64,000 nt of DNA from Sphaerolaimus hirsutus. Its lineage: Eukaryota; Nematoda; Chromadorea; Monhysterida; Sphaerolaimidae. The notes beneath the pieces are model-generated. The model was given only the letters and a program-made list of their open reading frames with translations, searched no databases and was not told where the DNA came from. The stretch is taken from contig OZ038451.1 in the NCBI GenBank assembly GCA_964036195.1, forward strand, positions 31,699,927-31,763,926, in the 5' to 3' direction. Positions 22,401 to 35,086 of the stretch are shown in pieces. The translations under genes were made by a program, and so were the position numbers. Positions within the stretch are counted from its first letter, which is position 1; each line of letters opens with the position of its first letter.

Positions 22401-25400
22401 TAGCCACTTTATACCTAAGAAACAAAAACGTGAATAAATGTCAAATCTGGCCGATTGAACCACGATTCACGCCTTAATCATTTGTGGGAAAGGTGGTAGA
22501 CAGGCACCGTTGCGTAGCTGAGATTGTGCTCTATCACAATCTACAAACGTTTTGGTGTCTTTGCCATAGCCACTTTATACCTAAGAAACAAAAATGTGAA
22601 TAAATGTCAATTCTGGCCAATTGAATCACAATTCATGCCTTCACCATTATTGGGGAATGGTGGTAGACATGCACCGTTGCGTAGCTGAGATTGTGCTCTA
22701 TCACAATCTACAAATGTTTTGGTGTGTTTGCCATAGCCACTTTATACCTAAGAAACAAAAGTGTGAATAAATGTCAATTCTGGCCAATTGAATCACAATT
22801 CATGCCTTCACCATTATTGGGGAATGGTGGTAGACATGCACCGTTGCGTAGCTGAGATTGTGCTCTATCAAAATTTACAAACGTTTTGGTGTGTTTGCCA
22901 TAGCCACTTTATACCTAAGAAACAAAAACGTGAATAAATGTCAAATCTGGCCGATTGAACCACAATTCACGCCTTAACCATTCTTGGGAAAAGTGGTAGA
23001 CATGCACCGTTGCGTAGCTGAGATTGTGCTCTATCACAATCTACAAACGTTTTGGTGTGTTTGCCATAGCCACTTTATACCTAAGAAACAAAAACGTGAA
23101 TAAATGTCAAATCTGGCCGATTGAACCACAATTCACGCCTTAACTATTCTTGGGAAAAGTGGTAGACATGCACCATTGTGTAGCTGAGATTGTGCTCTAT
23201 CAAAATCTACAAACGTTTTGGTGTGTTTGCCATAGCCATTTATACTTAAGAAACAAAAGTGTGAATAAATGTCAATTCTGGCCGATTGAATCATGATTCA
23301 CGCCTTAACCATTTGTGGGAATGGTGGTAGACATGCACCGTTGCGTAGCTGAGATTGTGCTCTATCACAATCTACAAATGTTTTGGTGTCTTTGCCATAG
23401 CCACTTTATACCTAAGAAACAAAAATGTGAATAAATGTCAATTCTGGCCAATTGAATCACATTCATGCCTTCACCATTATTGGGGAATGGTGGTAGACAT
23501 GCACCATTGCGTAGCTGAGATTGTGCTCTATCACAATCTACAAATGTTTTGGTGTGTTTGCCATAGCCACTTTATACCTAAGAAACAAAAACGTGAATAA
23601 ATGTCAAATCTGGCCGATTGAACCACAATTCACGCCTTGACCATTATTGGGAAAGGTGGTAGACATGCACCATTGTGTAGCTGAGATTGTGCTCTATCAA
23701 AATCTACAAACGTTTTGGTGTGTTTGCCATAGCCACTTTATACCTAAGAAACAAAAATGTGAATAAATGTCAATTCTGGCCAATTGAATCACAATTCATG
23801 CCTTCACCATTATTGGGGAATGGTGGTAGACATGCACCGTTGCGTAGCTGAGATTGTGCTCTATCACAATCTACAAATGTTTTGGTGTGTTTGCCATAGC
23901 CACTTTATACCTAAGAAACAAAAGTGTGAATAAATGTCAATTCTGGCCGATTGAATCACAATTCACGCCTTAACCATTATTGGGAAAGGTGGTAGACATG
24001 CACCGTTGTGTAGCTGAGATTGTGCTCTATCAAAATCTACAAACGTTTTGGTGTGTTTGCCATAGCCACTTTATACCTAAGAAACAAAAACGTGAATAAA
24101 TGTCAAATCTGGCCGATTGAACCACAATTCACGCCTTAACCATTATTGGGAAAAGTGGTAGACATGCACCGTTGCGTAGCTGAGATTGTGCTCTATCACA
24201 ATCTACAAACGTTTTGGTGTGTTTGCCATAGCCACTTTATACCTAAGAAACAAAAACGTGAATAAATGTCAAATCTGGCCGATTGAACCACAATTCACGC
24301 CTTAACTATTCTTGGGAAAAGTGGTAGACATGCACCATTGTGTAGCTGAGATTGTGCTCTATCAAAATCTACAAACGTTTTGGTGTGTTTGCCATAGCCA
24401 CTTTATACCTAAGAAACAAAAATGTGAATAAATGTCAATTCTGGCCGATTGAATCACGATTCATGCCTTAACCATTATTGGGGAATGGTGGTAGACATGC
24501 ACCGTTGCATAGCTGAGATTGTGCTCTATCACAATCTACAAATGTTTTGGTGTGTTTGCCATAGCCACTTTATACCTAAGAAACAAAAGTGTGAATAAAT
24601 GTCAATTCTGGCCGATTGAATCACAATTCACGCCTTAATCATTATTGGGAAAGGTGGTAGACATGCACCATTGCGTAGCTGAGATTGTGCTCTATCACAA
24701 TCTACAAATGTTTTGGTGTGTTTGCCATAGCCACTTTATACCTAAGAAACAAAAACGTGAATAAATGTCAAATCTGGCCGATTGAACCACAATTCACGCC
24801 TTAACCATTATTGGGAAAAGTGGTAGACATGCACCGTTGCGTAGCTGAGATTGTGCTCTATCACAATCTACAAATGTTTTGGTGTGTTTGCCATAGCCAC
24901 TTTATACCTAAGAAACAAAAACGTGAATAAATGTCAATTCTGGCCAATTGAATCACAATTCATGCCTTCACCATTATTGGGGAATGGTGGTAGACATGCA
25001 CCGTTGCGTAGCTGAGATTGTGCTCTATCACAATCTACAAATGTTTTGGTGTCTTTGCCATAGCCACTTTATACCTAAGAAACAAAAATGTGAATAAATG
25101 TCAATTCTGGCCAATTGAATCACAATTCACGCCTGAACCATTTGTGGGAATGGTGGTAGACATGCACTGTTGCGTAGCTGAGATTGTGCTCTATCACAAT
25201 CTACAAACGTTTTGGTGTCTTTGCCATAGCCACTTTATACCTAAGAAACAAAAATGTGAATAAATGTCAATTCTGGCCAATTGAATCACAATTCATGCCT
25301 TCACCATTATTGGGGAATGGTGGTAGACATGCACCGTTGCGTAGCTGAGATTGTGCTCTATCACAATCTACAAATGTTTTGGTGTGTTTGCCATAGCCAC

Positions 25401-28400
25401 TTTATACCTAAGAAACAAAAGTGTGAATAAATGTCAATTCTGGCCGATTGAATCACAATTCACGCCTTAACCATTATTGGGAAAGGTGGTAGACATGCAC
25501 CGTTGTGTAGCTGAGATTGTGCTCTATCAAAATCTACAAACGTTTTGGTGTGTTTGCCATAGCCACTTTATACCTAAGAAACAAAAACGTGAATAAATGT
25601 CAAATCTGGCCGATTGAACCACAATTCACGCCTTAACCATTATTGGGAAAAGTGGTAGACATGCACCGTTGCGTAGCTGAGATTGTGCTCTATCACAATC
25701 TACAAACGTTTTGGTGTGTTTGCCATAGCCACTTTATACCTAAGAAACAAAAACGTGAATAAATGTCAAATCTGGCCGATTGAACCACAATTCACGCCTT
25801 AACTATTCTTGGGAAAAGTGGTAGACATGCACCATTGTGTAGCTGAGATTGTGCTCTATCAAAATCTACAAACGTTTTGGTGTGTTTGCCATAGCCACTT
25901 TATACCTAAGAAACAAAAATGTGAATAAATGTCAATTCTGGCCGATTGAACCACGATTCACGCCTTAACCATTTTTGGGAAAAGTGGTAGACATGCACCG
26001 TTGTGTAGCTGAGATTGTGCTCTATCACAATCTACAAATGTTTTGGTGTCTTTGCCATAGCCACTTTATACCTAAGAAACAAAAATGTGAATAAATGTCA
26101 ATTCTGGCCAATTGAATCACATTCATGCCTTCACCATTATTGGGGAATGGTGGTAGACATGCACCATTGCGTAGCTGAGATTGTGCTCTATCACAATCTA
26201 CAAATGTTTTGGTGTGTTTGCCATAGCCACTTTATACCTAAGAAACAAAAACGTGAATAAATGTCAAATCTGGCTGATTGAACCACAATTCACGCCTTGA
26301 CCATTATTGGGAAAGGTGGTAGACATGCACCATTGTGTAGCTGAGATTGTGCTCTATCAAAATCTACAAACGTTTTGGTGTGTTTGCCATAGCCACTTTA
26401 TACCTAAGAAACAAAAATGTGAATAAATGTCAATTCTGGCCGATTGAATCATGATTCACGCCTGAACCATTTGTGGGAATGGTGGTAGACATGCACTGTT
26501 GCGTAGCTGAGATTGTGCTCTATCACAATCTACAAACGTTTTGGTGTCTTTGCCATAGCCACTTTATACCTAAGAAACAAAAATGTGAATAAATGTCAAT
26601 TCTGGCCAATTGAATCACAATTCATGCCTTCACCATTATTGGGGAATGGTGGTAGACATGCACCGTTGCGTAGCTGAGATTGTGCTCTATCACAATCTAC
26701 AAATGTTTTGGTGTGTTTGCCATAGCCACTTTATACCTAAGAAACAAAAGTGTGAATAAATGTCAATTCTGGCCGATTGAATCACAATTCACGCCTTAAC
26801 CATTATTGGGAAAGGTGGTAGACATGCACCGTTGTGTAGCTGAGATTGTGCTCTATCAAAATCTACAAACGTTTTGGTGTGTTTGCCATAGCCACTTTAT
26901 ACCTAAGAAACAAAAACGTGAATAAATGTCAAATCTGGCCGATTGAACCACAATTCACGCCTTAACCATTATTGGGAAAAGTGGTAGACATGCACCGTTG
27001 CGTAGCTGAGATTGTGCTCTATCACAATCTACAAACGTTTTGGTGTGTTTGCCATAGCCACTTTATACCTAAGAAACAAAAACGTGAATAAATGTCAAAT
27101 CTGGCCGATTGAACCACAATTCACGCCTTAACTATTCTTGGGAAAAGTGGTAGACATGCACCATTGTGTAGCTGAGATTGTGCTCTATCAAAATCTACAA
27201 ACGTTTTGGTGTGTTTGCCATAGCCACTTTATACCTAAGAAACAAAAATGTGAATAAATGTCAATTCTGGCCGATTGAATCACGATTCATGCCTTAACCA
27301 TTATTGGGGAATGGTGGTAGACATGCACCGTTGCATAGCTGAGATTGTGCTCTATCACAATCTACAAATGTTTTGGTGTGTTTGCCATAGCCACTTTATA
27401 CCTAAGAAACAAAAGTGTGAATAAATGTCAATTCTGGCCGATTGAATCACAATTCACGCCTTAATCATTATTGGGAAAGGTGGTAGACATGCACCGTTGT
27501 GTAGCTGAGATTGTGCTCTATCAAAATCTACAAACGTTTTGGTGTGTTTGCCATAGCCACTTTATACCTAAGAAACAAAAACGTGAATAAATGTCAAATC
27601 TGGCCGATTGAACCACGATTCACGCCTTAACCATTCTTGGGAAAAGTGGTAGACATGCACCGTTGTGTAGCTGAGATTGTGCTCTATCAAAATCTACAAA
27701 CGTTTTGGTGTGTTTGCCATAGCCACTTTATACCTAAGAAACAAAAATGTGAATAAATGTCAATTCTGGCCGATTGAATCACGATTCATGCCTTAACCAT
27801 TATTGGGGAATGGTGGTAGACATGCACCGTTGCATAGCTGAGATTGTGCTCTATCACAATCTACAAATGTTTTGGTGTGTTTGCCATAGCCACTTTATAC
27901 CTAAGAAACAAAAGTGTGAATAAATGTCAATTCTGGCCGATTGAATCACAATTCACGCCTTAACCATTATTGGGAAAGGTGGTAGACATGCACCGTTGTG
28001 TAGCTGAGATTGTGCTCTATCAAAATCTACAAACGTTTTGGTGTGCTTGCCATAGCCACTTTATACCTAAGAAACAAAAACGTGAATAAATGTCAAATCT
28101 GGCCGATTGAACCACGATTCACGCCTTAACCATTTGTGGGAAAGGTGGTAGACATGCACCGTTGCGTAGCTGAGATTGTGCTCTATCACAATCTACAAAC
28201 GTTTTGGTGTCTTTGCCATAGCCACTTTATACCTAAGAAACAAAAATGTGAATAAATGTCAATTCTGGCCAATTGAATCACAATTCATGCCTTCACCATT
28301 ATTGGGGAATGGTGGTAGACATGCACCGTTGCGTAGCTGAGATTGTGCTCTATCACAATCTACAAATGTTTTGGTGTGTTTGCCATAGCCACTTTATACC

Positions 28401-29033
28401 TAAGAAACAAAAGTGTGAATAAATGTCAATTCTGGCCAATTGAATCACAATTCATGCCTTCACCATTATTGGGGAATGGTGGTAGACATGCACCGTTGCG
28501 TAGCTGAGATTGTGCTCTATCAAAATTTACAAACGTTTTGGTGTGTTTGCCATAGCCACTTTATACCTAAGAAACAAAAACGTGAATAAATGTCAAATCT
28601 GGCCAATTGAACCACAATTCACGCCTTAACCATTCTTGGGAAAAGTGGTAGACATGCACCGTTGCGTAGCTGAGATTGTGCTCTATCACAATCTACAAAC
28701 GTTTTGGTGTGTTTGCCATAGCCACTTTATACCTAAGAAACAAAAACGTGAATAAATGTCAAATCTGGCCGATTGAACCACAATTCACGCCTTAACTATT
28801 CTTGGGAAAAGTGGTAGACATGCACCATTGTGTAGCTGAGATTGTGCTCTATCAAAATCTACAAACGTTTTGGTGTGTTTGCCATAGCCATTTATACTTA
28901 AGAAACAAAAATGTGAATAAATGTCAATTCTGGCCGATTGAATCATGATTCACGCCTTAACCATTTGTGGGAATGGTGGTAGACATGCACCGTTGCGTAG
29001 CTGAGATTGTACTCTATCACAATCTACAAATGT
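19487..29033. repeat. 166-167-bp satellite array, left segment
   Basis: Tandem monomers, about 57 copies, all in one orientation. The landmark TGGTAGACAT recurs at 19,501, 19,668, 19,835, 20,001 and 20,168, giving a 166-167 bp period. The stretch from GTAGCTGAG to AAGAAACAAA is nearly constant. The rest, around GTCAATTCTGGCCGATTGAA, carries recurrent variant combinations. Longer blocks repeat: a monomer with a 4-bp gap at 20,741 recurs at 23,234 (2,493 bp, 15 monomers). Nucleosome-length satellites are often centromeric or heterochromatic; that role is inference. Confidence 0.95.
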
Positions 29034-29038
29034 TTTGG
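29034..29038. repeat. Target-site duplication (TTTGG), left copy
   Basis: TTTGG directly precedes the 5' LTR and is repeated directly after the 3' LTR at 39,183-39,187. Five bp fits the duplication size known for BEL/Pao elements. Confidence 0.85.
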
Positions 29039-30359
29039 TGTGCTGACCGTGGCAAAATGGATGGATAAAGAAATACAGAGAATTGATAATTAGGCTCATA
29101 TTTGCACATTTACTTATTTGCACTATTTTACTTTTCATGCACTATATTTATTTACCACGCAAAATATCAAATTATATTTCCTGCACTATATTATTTATCC
29201 ATGGAAGATATATAATTAGGAAAGTGTTTTATAAGTTATCGAAACATTTATGTGGAATATTTAGGTTTAAAGGTCAAATAAGTCATTATTAGGTGTATTA
29301 ACATGAAATTAGGCTCATTCAACTCGCCGTAATTTTCTGATCATTATTATATATACACTTACATGGTTTACTTGCAATTTGGGAAAGTCAAAACTTGTAA
29401 ATATTTATGTACTATGTATGTACTTAGGCCAGCGTCCTAATAGAGAAATAGTGCCCTGTGTGCAACTAGCATTTACTGTACGTATTTACGAAGCCCTTCG
29501 CGTAGGCATAATTATTATAACCCTGCTCATAAGTTATATTATATTTACTTTGACATTATGGTAAATACTCTGCCCAAATTATACCAAAGAATATATTACA
29601 AACCCTGCTCAATTATTATACCCATTTACTTGAATAAGTCCCAATTTATCCATTATGAAATATACGTTTCCAGGAAGTGATTATTATTATTATATCGAAT
29701 ATACCCTGCTATATTTATGTCATTAGGAACATTTGCACTACTATTTACAGTTTTCAAATCTATTATATTAGTTCCAATGTGCGTCAATGTTTTCTGACAA
29801 ATTGAAGCAAATTAGTAAATCGGCCGAGTTTGCCGACTTCGCGCCTCTCAAGATTGATAGTTTTTCTATTAGCCCAATTTGTACTTGGTATTTCTTTACC
29901 ATAAGTATTTGAATGTATGCACGCATAGAATAAGCCAACTGTTTCGGTCAAATGTGTCTTATTGTTATATTTGTGGTTTATTTGTGCATTTGTATTAGGA
30001 AATTACTGTAGCTGTTTTTCTATACATGATTTTCCGTGTCTTAGCTACTTTGGAAGTTTTTACTTCAGTCTGCGGACCCCAAGCTTCTGAACGAAAATAA
30101 GCTAGCGATAGAAACTTCGACTAGGAAGCTCGCTAGGCTTTGCGCTTTTATATTTGGCTGTATCTGATCAAATAAAGTACCTGAAACAATTTCAAACCCC
30201 TTTCAACACGCAACCACGAAATAAACTCAACTTGGCTGTCGACAAGTGGACGTTCGGCTACAACGGGAAATCAACCACTCTAAAGGCCGTTTCTCACTAC
30301 GGTCTTGGAGTTGCCAGATTCGGTGGTAGAAGACGCTGACTTCAGGTGGCTTCATCACA
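29039..30359 (+). repeat. 5' LTR
   Basis: Begins TGTGCTGACC and ends CTTCATCACA. It holds a TTTATA-like box near 30,147 and an AATAAA at 30,171-30,176, a usual U3/R arrangement. The phrase ACCCTGCTC recurs several times in the AT-rich body. Short ORFs inside it are not genes. Confidence 0.93.
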
Positions 30360-30376
30360 TGGCGCAGCGAGCAGGG
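30360..30376 (+). other. Primer-binding site, resembling the tRNA-Ser 3' end
   Basis: Immediately after the LTR comes TGGCGCAGCGAGCAGGG. Its reverse complement ends GCTGCG-CCA, with a G discriminator base as in many serine tRNAs. The exact tRNA is inferred, not proven. Confidence 0.65.
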
Positions 30377-31583
30377 TGATTGCATGACATTGTGCTATCA
30401 CCAAGCCGGAACGGACATTGTGCGGCAGTTGGCAGAACTTCAAAAGTCCTGCTGAACATCAATTGGCCTTGGCTGAGCGTTGGCTGTTGATTTGCAGACA
30501 GCATTGTGCCAAAGTCACGGCACTCCTGTCTACATCCTGGGAGCGGTTCTACGCTCACGCGCGGAGGACACTGGAGTTCTGACAAGCCTGTCAGGATTTC
30601 AGGCAGCTTTCACCAGTGTTCTGGCAAGGTGCTAGACACTGGGCGGCACCGGCATTTGACAAGGAGTCATTGTCGGACGGTGGTCAAACTTTTGCTGGAC
30701 GCTCCTGGACATCCGGACGCCAGTGACCGCTCGCACGTCCTTCCTATGCCAAGGGAGGGTGACCTGACGGAGACAGGATCGCCACAGAGCCACGCTAGTC
30801 AAAGGGCTGTTTTTTGGGCATTCGCGGAGGTCCCTCGCTCCACTGGGTAAGAGTGGACTTATACCTCGGAAGTGCAAAAGAGGGGGTATCAGTGTACAAA
30901 GGGCTGTAGCTGACAGAGGGCTGTAGCTGACAGAGAGTGGATTTGAAAACCAAGTATTAGGATACTTGGTAGCGTGTAGGGGCTTTGCGGAGCTCCCATC
31001 AAATATACACGCTGTGCCTGCTCGGTACTATCAGATCAGACAGCACAAAAGTGCCAGAATTCTGCATTGCACAGGCGCAATTGCAGAGCAGTGTACAGCA
31101 CTGCCCAGAATCAGAAAGTGCACCAGAGTGCACAGAAACGTGTCACAGGCAACACGCAAGCGCAGCACTGCGCACAGCGGCACAGGAGCTGCTCAGGAAA
31201 GCAAGTGGCCGGCGTGGTCACGGGGCACACAGGCGTGCCAGAAAGAGTGCCAGAGCGCTCAGGAAAAGTGTGTACGGACCCTCTTTGGGCGCACACTGCT
31301 GGGCAAATAAATTGTTTATTGTCCAGGTGGATTTGACCGGTGTGTTGAAGTCAACGCGCGTAAACAATCACGTCAGGGGCTTTAGGAACACACCTGGTGC
31401 CAGTGCAGTAAAGGTCAACGCGTGAGAACACGTCAGGTGCCTGTAGGACTGCATTGGTATTGTGCGTGGCACAACAAATCCGTGGTGCACAGAGCACTAC
31501 ACAGAAAGACGCAGAGAAGCGTCACAAGCGTCAGAGGAGACGCACTATAAAGAGAAACAGTGAAGGAAAATTCATCAGCAAAA
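30377..31583 (+). other. Long untranslated leader of the retrotransposon
   Basis: About 1.2 kb between PBS and gag. It contains a 17 bp tandem pair (30,900-30,933) and a perfect 9 bp hairpin with a 4 nt loop (30,949-30,970; ACCAAGTAT/ATACTTGGT), possibly a packaging or dimerisation structure. Overlapping ORFs here are open in several frames and resemble no protein, so I do not call them. Confidence 0.6.
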
Positions 31584-33212
31584 ATGGTTTCACCAACGGG
31601 TCACATCAGAAAGACCCTGGGGCCGGCAAAGCACAGGGTGGACAGCAGATTGGCAAGAGAATATGCTAAATATGACCCAGAGTTATTTGCGGGGGCAACA
31701 AAGGAAGAGAAGAGAACAGAAATGAGAAGAGTGATTGCATCTATCAAACAGGAGGGTGCAAAATTGGAAAGTGCAATGACTGCAGTGAGAACTCAATTTG
31801 ACGCATGGAGGGATGTCGTCAAGGACATTGACGAACCCAACCAGATGGAACAAGAACAGAAGATATACCAAGACTCATATGAGGAATATGCAAATATGTC
31901 AGACTTGGTGACACAGAAAGTTGCAGCCATGAATGTATACATCAAAGAGTTGCAAGACATGATCCAGCAACAGAGCGGAAATACCATGTATGAAGTCAAT
32001 ACAGCATTCATACAGCAGATGGCTGCCCAGATGGCTCTGACAGCTCAGGGAGCTGTTCCGGGGGCCAGTTCAACCAATGCAACCACAGCAAAGAGCGTCA
32101 AATTACAGAAACTGGAAGTGGAACAGTTCACTGGGGAAATTGTCAAATTTCGATCATGGTGGCAAATGTTCGAATCCCACATCCACAATCGAACATATTT
32201 GGAGGACATTTCCAAGTTCTCATACTTGAGGAGCTTGCTGAAAGGCTCAGCATTTGGCATGATCAGTGGATTGAGTGTGACCGCAGAGAATTATGCACCC
32301 GCAATTGCAATGCTCAAGAAGAGATATGACCAGCCAGTTGTGGTCAGAAACACGCTGATGAGTAATATCATGAAACTGCGACAGGCCAGGAATACCTGTC
32401 AGGATATGAGAATTTTGTTTGATGCAATTGAAAGGCTGCTCCAGCAGTTGGAGTCACTGGGAGAATCAGTGGAGCATCCAATGCTGTTGAGCCAGCTGCA
32501 ACAGAAAGTGCCACCCGAGGTTCTCAGAGAAATCCAGAAGGAACAGGGAACTGAGGAAGCCTTGACGGTGGAGATATTCAGAAAGCTGTTTGGCAAGCAG
32601 CTAGCGCTCAGTGAGGCTGTACAGCACGCACAGCAAACTGAGGCACCAGTTCAGCAATCGCGCCAGGGATTCGGGAATAATCCATGCGCACAGCAATTCA
32701 ATAATCGGTTCCAAGGCAATGGGAATCGATTCAGAGGGCCAGAGAACCCAAGGACCAGCACAGGGAGCATGTCTGTGATCCAGAATGGTCAGAGTGCACC
32801 ACAGGCTGGATTTATGAATCCTGGGAGACCGTGTGTGTTCTGCAATGACACACAGCAATTACACTTTAATGATAAGTGTCCAAAGTTCAAAACTGCCAGA
32901 GAAAGGAGAGTGATTTTGTCAAAGGCAGAGCGATGCCTGAGATGCCTACAGAAAGGGCATTACATGAATCAATGTCAATTTACAAGAAATTGTTTATATT
33001 GCAAGTCCAATAGGCACCACACGGCAGTTTGCCCAGAGAAATTTGGTGACAATGGCAATGGAAACGCTGGACGGCAAATTCCAGTGTTCAGAGCGAATGG
33101 TCAACAGAATGGCCAGCAATCAGCAAACAATGGCAGAGTGAGACAGAAAACATGCACATCAGACACATCGCAGGACTGGAGAACCCAGCTGACATGGCCA
33201 CAAGAGGCATGA
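31584..33212 (+). CDS. gag: Gag polyprotein of the BEL/Pao element (C-terminal end altered by deletion)
   Basis: The ATG at 31,584 is the first in frame, giving 542 aa. Residues about 30-150 are charged and helical. From about 170 comes the DUF1759-like capsid region of BEL/Pao elements (KLEVEQFTGE, FRSWWQMFES, KFSYLRSLLKGSA, LKKRYDQP). Residues about 350-410 are Gln/Asn/Gly-rich. Then come two CX2CX4HX4C zinc knuckles (CLRCLQKGHYMNQC and CLYCKSNRHHTAVC), preceded by a partial CX2C motif. These package RNA. After about 33,140 the reading frame runs over the deletion junction, so the last 20-odd residues are the RNase H/integrase region read in the wrong frame. It overlaps the next ORF by 61 nt in the -1 frame. 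Otherwise no stops or frameshifts are seen. Confidence 0.9.
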   Translation: MVSPTGHIRKTLGPAKHRVDSRLAREYAKYDPELFAGATKEEKRTEMRRVIASIKQEGAKLESAMTAVRTQFDAWRDVVKDIDEPNQMEQEQKIYQDSYEEYANMSDLVTQKVAAMNVYIKELQDMIQQQSGNTMYEVNTAFIQQMAAQMALTAQGAVPGASSTNATTAKSVKLQKLEVEQFTGEIVKFRSWWQMFESHIHNRTYLEDISKFSYLRSLLKGSAFGMISGLSVTAENYAPAIAMLKKRYDQPVVVRNTLMSNIMKLRQARNTCQDMRILFDAIERLLQQLESLGESVEHPMLLSQLQQKVPPEVLREIQKEQGTEEALTVEIFRKLFGKQLALSEAVQHAQQTEAPVQQSRQGFGNNPCAQQFNNRFQGNGNRFRGPENPRTSTGSMSVIQNGQSAPQAGFMNPGRPCVFCNDTQQLHFNDKCPKFKTARERRVILSKAERCLRCLQKGHYMNQCQFTRNCLYCKSNRHHTAVCPEKFGDNGNGNAGRQIPVFRANGQQNGQQSANNGRVRQKTCTSDTSQDWRTQLTWPQEA

Positions 33213-35071
33213 ATATGTCAGAGTTGGAAGGCAGTAACCTGTGGTGGAAGGGGCCAGAATGGCTAATGACTGGAGAATGGCCAGAGCCGAAAGTGGAGCC
33301 AGTTACGCCAGAAGTAATGGCAGAAATCAAGAAAGAAGAGCTCAAGTTCCCAAAAGCCAGTCCAATTTACTTGGGCGCCACACAGCAAGTGGTCAGTGAC
33401 CCAGATGCCAGCAATGTGCAAGCTGATGAAAGCAAGCACAGCAACCCATTGGGAATTGAGATTCAGAGATTCTCATCACTGACAAAATTACTGGATGCAA
33501 CAGTATACGTGATGAGATTTGTGCGACAGATGCACAAAAAGCGCAGCAAAAATGACAGTCAGAATGGATTGTCAGAAATCATGAAAAGTATCTGTGGTAC
33601 AATAAAACCACAGGGAATTATCAGTATTGAAGAGAGAGAGATTGCGTTGAAATATTGGATCAAAGTGACGCAACAAAATCATTACAAAAGAGTGGCAGAG
33701 ATTCTGGCAACAGGCCACAGCAGAGGCAGCCAGAATAGCAAGAAAACAGCTGCAGACCAGCAGTTGATCAAATGGCTCAATGTGCAAATGCATCAGGATG
33801 GAATCCTGAAGTGCCACGGCAGAATGGAGCATACAGACTCACAGGAGGTCACAGTGCCACTCATACTGTTGCCAGCAATGGCTACAGTGACTCAGCTGAT
33901 TGTCAGAGACCAGCATGAAAAATTGATGCACGCAGGAGTGCAACACACATTGGCAGCGATCAGACAAAAGTACTGCATTACACAGGGCAGACGGGTGATC
34001 TACAATGTGACCAGAACCTGCCCAACCTGTAAGAAATTGGGAGCGAAGCCGTACCAGCTTCCACCAATGCCAGATTTGCCAGAAACCAGAGTTCAGAGAG
34101 CCAGACCGTTCCAGTACACGGGCTTGGATTATTTGGGACCAGTTTGGTACAAAATGGACAAAGATCACAGGAAAATGTGGATCTGTTTGTTCACATGTAT
34201 GGTGACACGTGCAGTTCACCTGGAAAGTGTGCTGGACATGACAGCACAGGAATTCCTGAACGCAGTCAGGAGATTCATCGCCAGGCGTGGAAAGCCTGAG
34301 GCAGTGATTTCAGACAATGCGACGCAATTCAAATTGACAGAGAAAGTGCTCAGCACAAGCACTGACAAGGCCATCAATACTGGAAAGGAATGGTCAGAAA
34401 TGGTCAAAAGTGGAGCAGTACAGACTTACTGCTCACAGCAACAAATCCAGTGGAACATGACTACTCCTATGGCACCATGGCAGGGAGGTGTCTATGAGAG
34501 AATGGTGGGCATCACTAAGAAACATTTCAAGGCAGCTGTGGGGCACAGAATGTTAACCCTGCAAGAATTGTTGACACTTCTGCCAGAAGTCGAGGCAGTG
34601 ATCAACAGCAGGCCAATCTCTTACATATATGGTGATGTAAAGAGCCTCAGAGTGCTGACGCCAAAAGACTTCCTGACAGGGGAAGGTCAGATTGGAGCAC
34701 CACAGTTTGACACAGACAAAGATGGAGAATTTGTGCCCAGAATGGATAACGCAGCGAAACTGCAGAAATATTGGGAGACAACCCAGCAAACTTTGGATAA
34801 GTTCTGGGACTTGTGGCATCAAGAGTATATCCCGAGTTTGAGGGAAAGAACTCAGGTGACGCACAAACATGGCAGATTGACAGCGACTCAAGAACCCAAA
34901 GTGAATGAAGTTGTGCTGATTTATGAAGAAAACATGCCCAGAGGTGCATGGAGGATGGGTCGCATCGAGCAGTTAGAGCCCAGCAAAGATGGACAGATTC
35001 GCTCAGCAAAAGTCAGAACTGCCAACAGAAATGTGGTCAGCAGACCACTCAATCAATTGTATCCGCTATAA
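33152..35071 (+). pseudogene. pol: Pol remnant: RNase H tail plus complete integrase (protease/RT deleted)
   Basis: A 639-residue open frame. The first about 20 residues are the end of an RNase H domain (HIAGLENPADMATRG motif). The central part, up to about residue 250, is the BEL/Pao linker. The integrase zinc-binding module follows (H-x3-H in HEKLMH and C-x2-C in CPTC), then the catalytic core with D326 (GLDYLGP), D388 (ISDNATQF) and E449 (GGVYERMVG). The C-terminal part includes a 'RMGRI' strand and ends 'SRPLNQLYPL', typical of Pao integrases. Integrase itself looks intact, but protease and reverse transcriptase are absent and there is no native start, so expression would need a -1 frameshift from gag or another start. 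TAA at 35,069. Confidence 0.9.
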
Positions 35072-35086
35072 ATCAATTCAAAGACA

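Noticed and set aside
20862..26260. Repeated 81-codon ORFs in the satellite (20,862, 23,355, 25,018, 26,015), and similar ones at 39,129 and 61,063-62,428
   Set aside because: They arise when a 1-bp change or a monomer variant removes a stop over about one and a half monomers. They are identical because the blocks are duplicated, have no start context and vanish in other monomers.
29083..29564. Small ORFs inside the LTRs (29,083, 29,379, 30,154 and their copies at 37,906, 38,202, 38,978)
   Set aside because: They are AT-rich chance ORFs and appear twice only because the LTR is duplicated.
30506..31425. ORFs of 61-146 codons in the retrotransposon leader
   Set aside because: Several frames and both strands are open at once in this GC-richer stretch and none resembles a known protein; they precede gag in the expected untranslated leader.
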